This document shows, in pieces, positions 15,017 through 15,099 of a stretch of DNA of 15,099 nucleotides (position 1 is the first letter of the stretch; every line of letters begins with the position of its first letter). The notes beneath the pieces were generated by a model. It did not search any database, was not told the DNA's origin, and saw only the letters and a list, made by a program, of their open reading frames with translations. A program made the translations under genes and the position numbers. Source of the DNA: an uncultured Lachnospiraceae bacterium (GTDB lineage: Bacteria; Bacillota; Clostridia; Lachnospirales; Lachnospiraceae); the NCBI GenBank assembly GCA_910588535.1, contig CAJUOO010000072.1:1-15099 (forward strand), read 5' to 3'.

Positions 15017-15099
15017 ACAGTCCAGCGAACTGCCTGTGGTTCTTAAGGAACCTATTGAAAAACGCCGGCGGTTAGCGAGGTAGTTTCGAGCTTAGCGTC
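15017..15099. repeat. Composite repeat copy B, second palindromic element (cut by window edge)
   Basis: Left half of a palindromic element in the orientation of 8042-8180: an arm ending GAACTGCCTGTGGTTC, then AAGGAACCTATTG, GAAAAACGCCGGCGG, TTAGCGAGGTAGTTTCGAG and CTTAGCG. The arm differs from copy A at several bases. The right arm lies outside the window. Confidence 0.7.

Overview
The window looks like a chromosomal segment of a low-GC, Gram-positive gut anaerobe, most likely a Lachnospiraceae member (Clostridia). This rests on AT-rich DNA, strong AGGAGG-type ribosome binding sites, an LplA/LplB/LplC-type sugar transporter without its own ATPase, a group 2 glycosidase, a GH112 phosphorylase, and debris of Firmicutes mobile elements. 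The species cannot be fixed from the sequence.

Layout. 1-126 (minus) is the start of a membrane protein running off the left edge. 244-718 is a mobile-element scar: a C-terminally truncated MobA/MobL relaxase fragment joined to the 5' end of a bacterial class C group II intron, which sits directly behind the terminator of the transporter operon. 746-4539 (minus) is a three-gene carbohydrate ABC transporter operon (permease, permease, lipoprotein). A divergent control region with an 18-base direct repeat 40 bp apart separates it from an AraC-type regulator (4836-5777, plus) and a cytoplasmic GH2 enzyme with a beta-glucuronidase-type NxK motif (5919-7577, plus). A clear terminator closes this sugar-use locus. 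The likely logic is that a uronide-bearing oligosaccharide is captured by the lipoprotein, imported through the two permeases with an ATPase encoded elsewhere, cut by the GH2 enzyme, and sensed by the AraC protein.

7796-8180 and 14480 to the right edge hold two diverged copies of a non-coding composite repeat. Each is built from a large palindromic element in opposite orientations, and the paired arms of different copies show compensating changes. The two copies are direct repeats flanking a 6.3-kb segment in which all intact genes are on the minus strand: a two-helix membrane protein of unknown function, a GNAT acetyltransferase, a PD-(D/E)XK-like putative nuclease, a 45-residue ORF, a Nudix hydrolase, and a GH112 beta-galactoside phosphorylase. 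The Nudix gene, small ORF and nuclease-like gene are closely spaced and probably one transcription unit.

The most interesting items are the paired palindromic repeat, the Nudix/small ORF/nuclease-like cassette, the group IIC intron-relaxase scar, and the candidate AraC operator.
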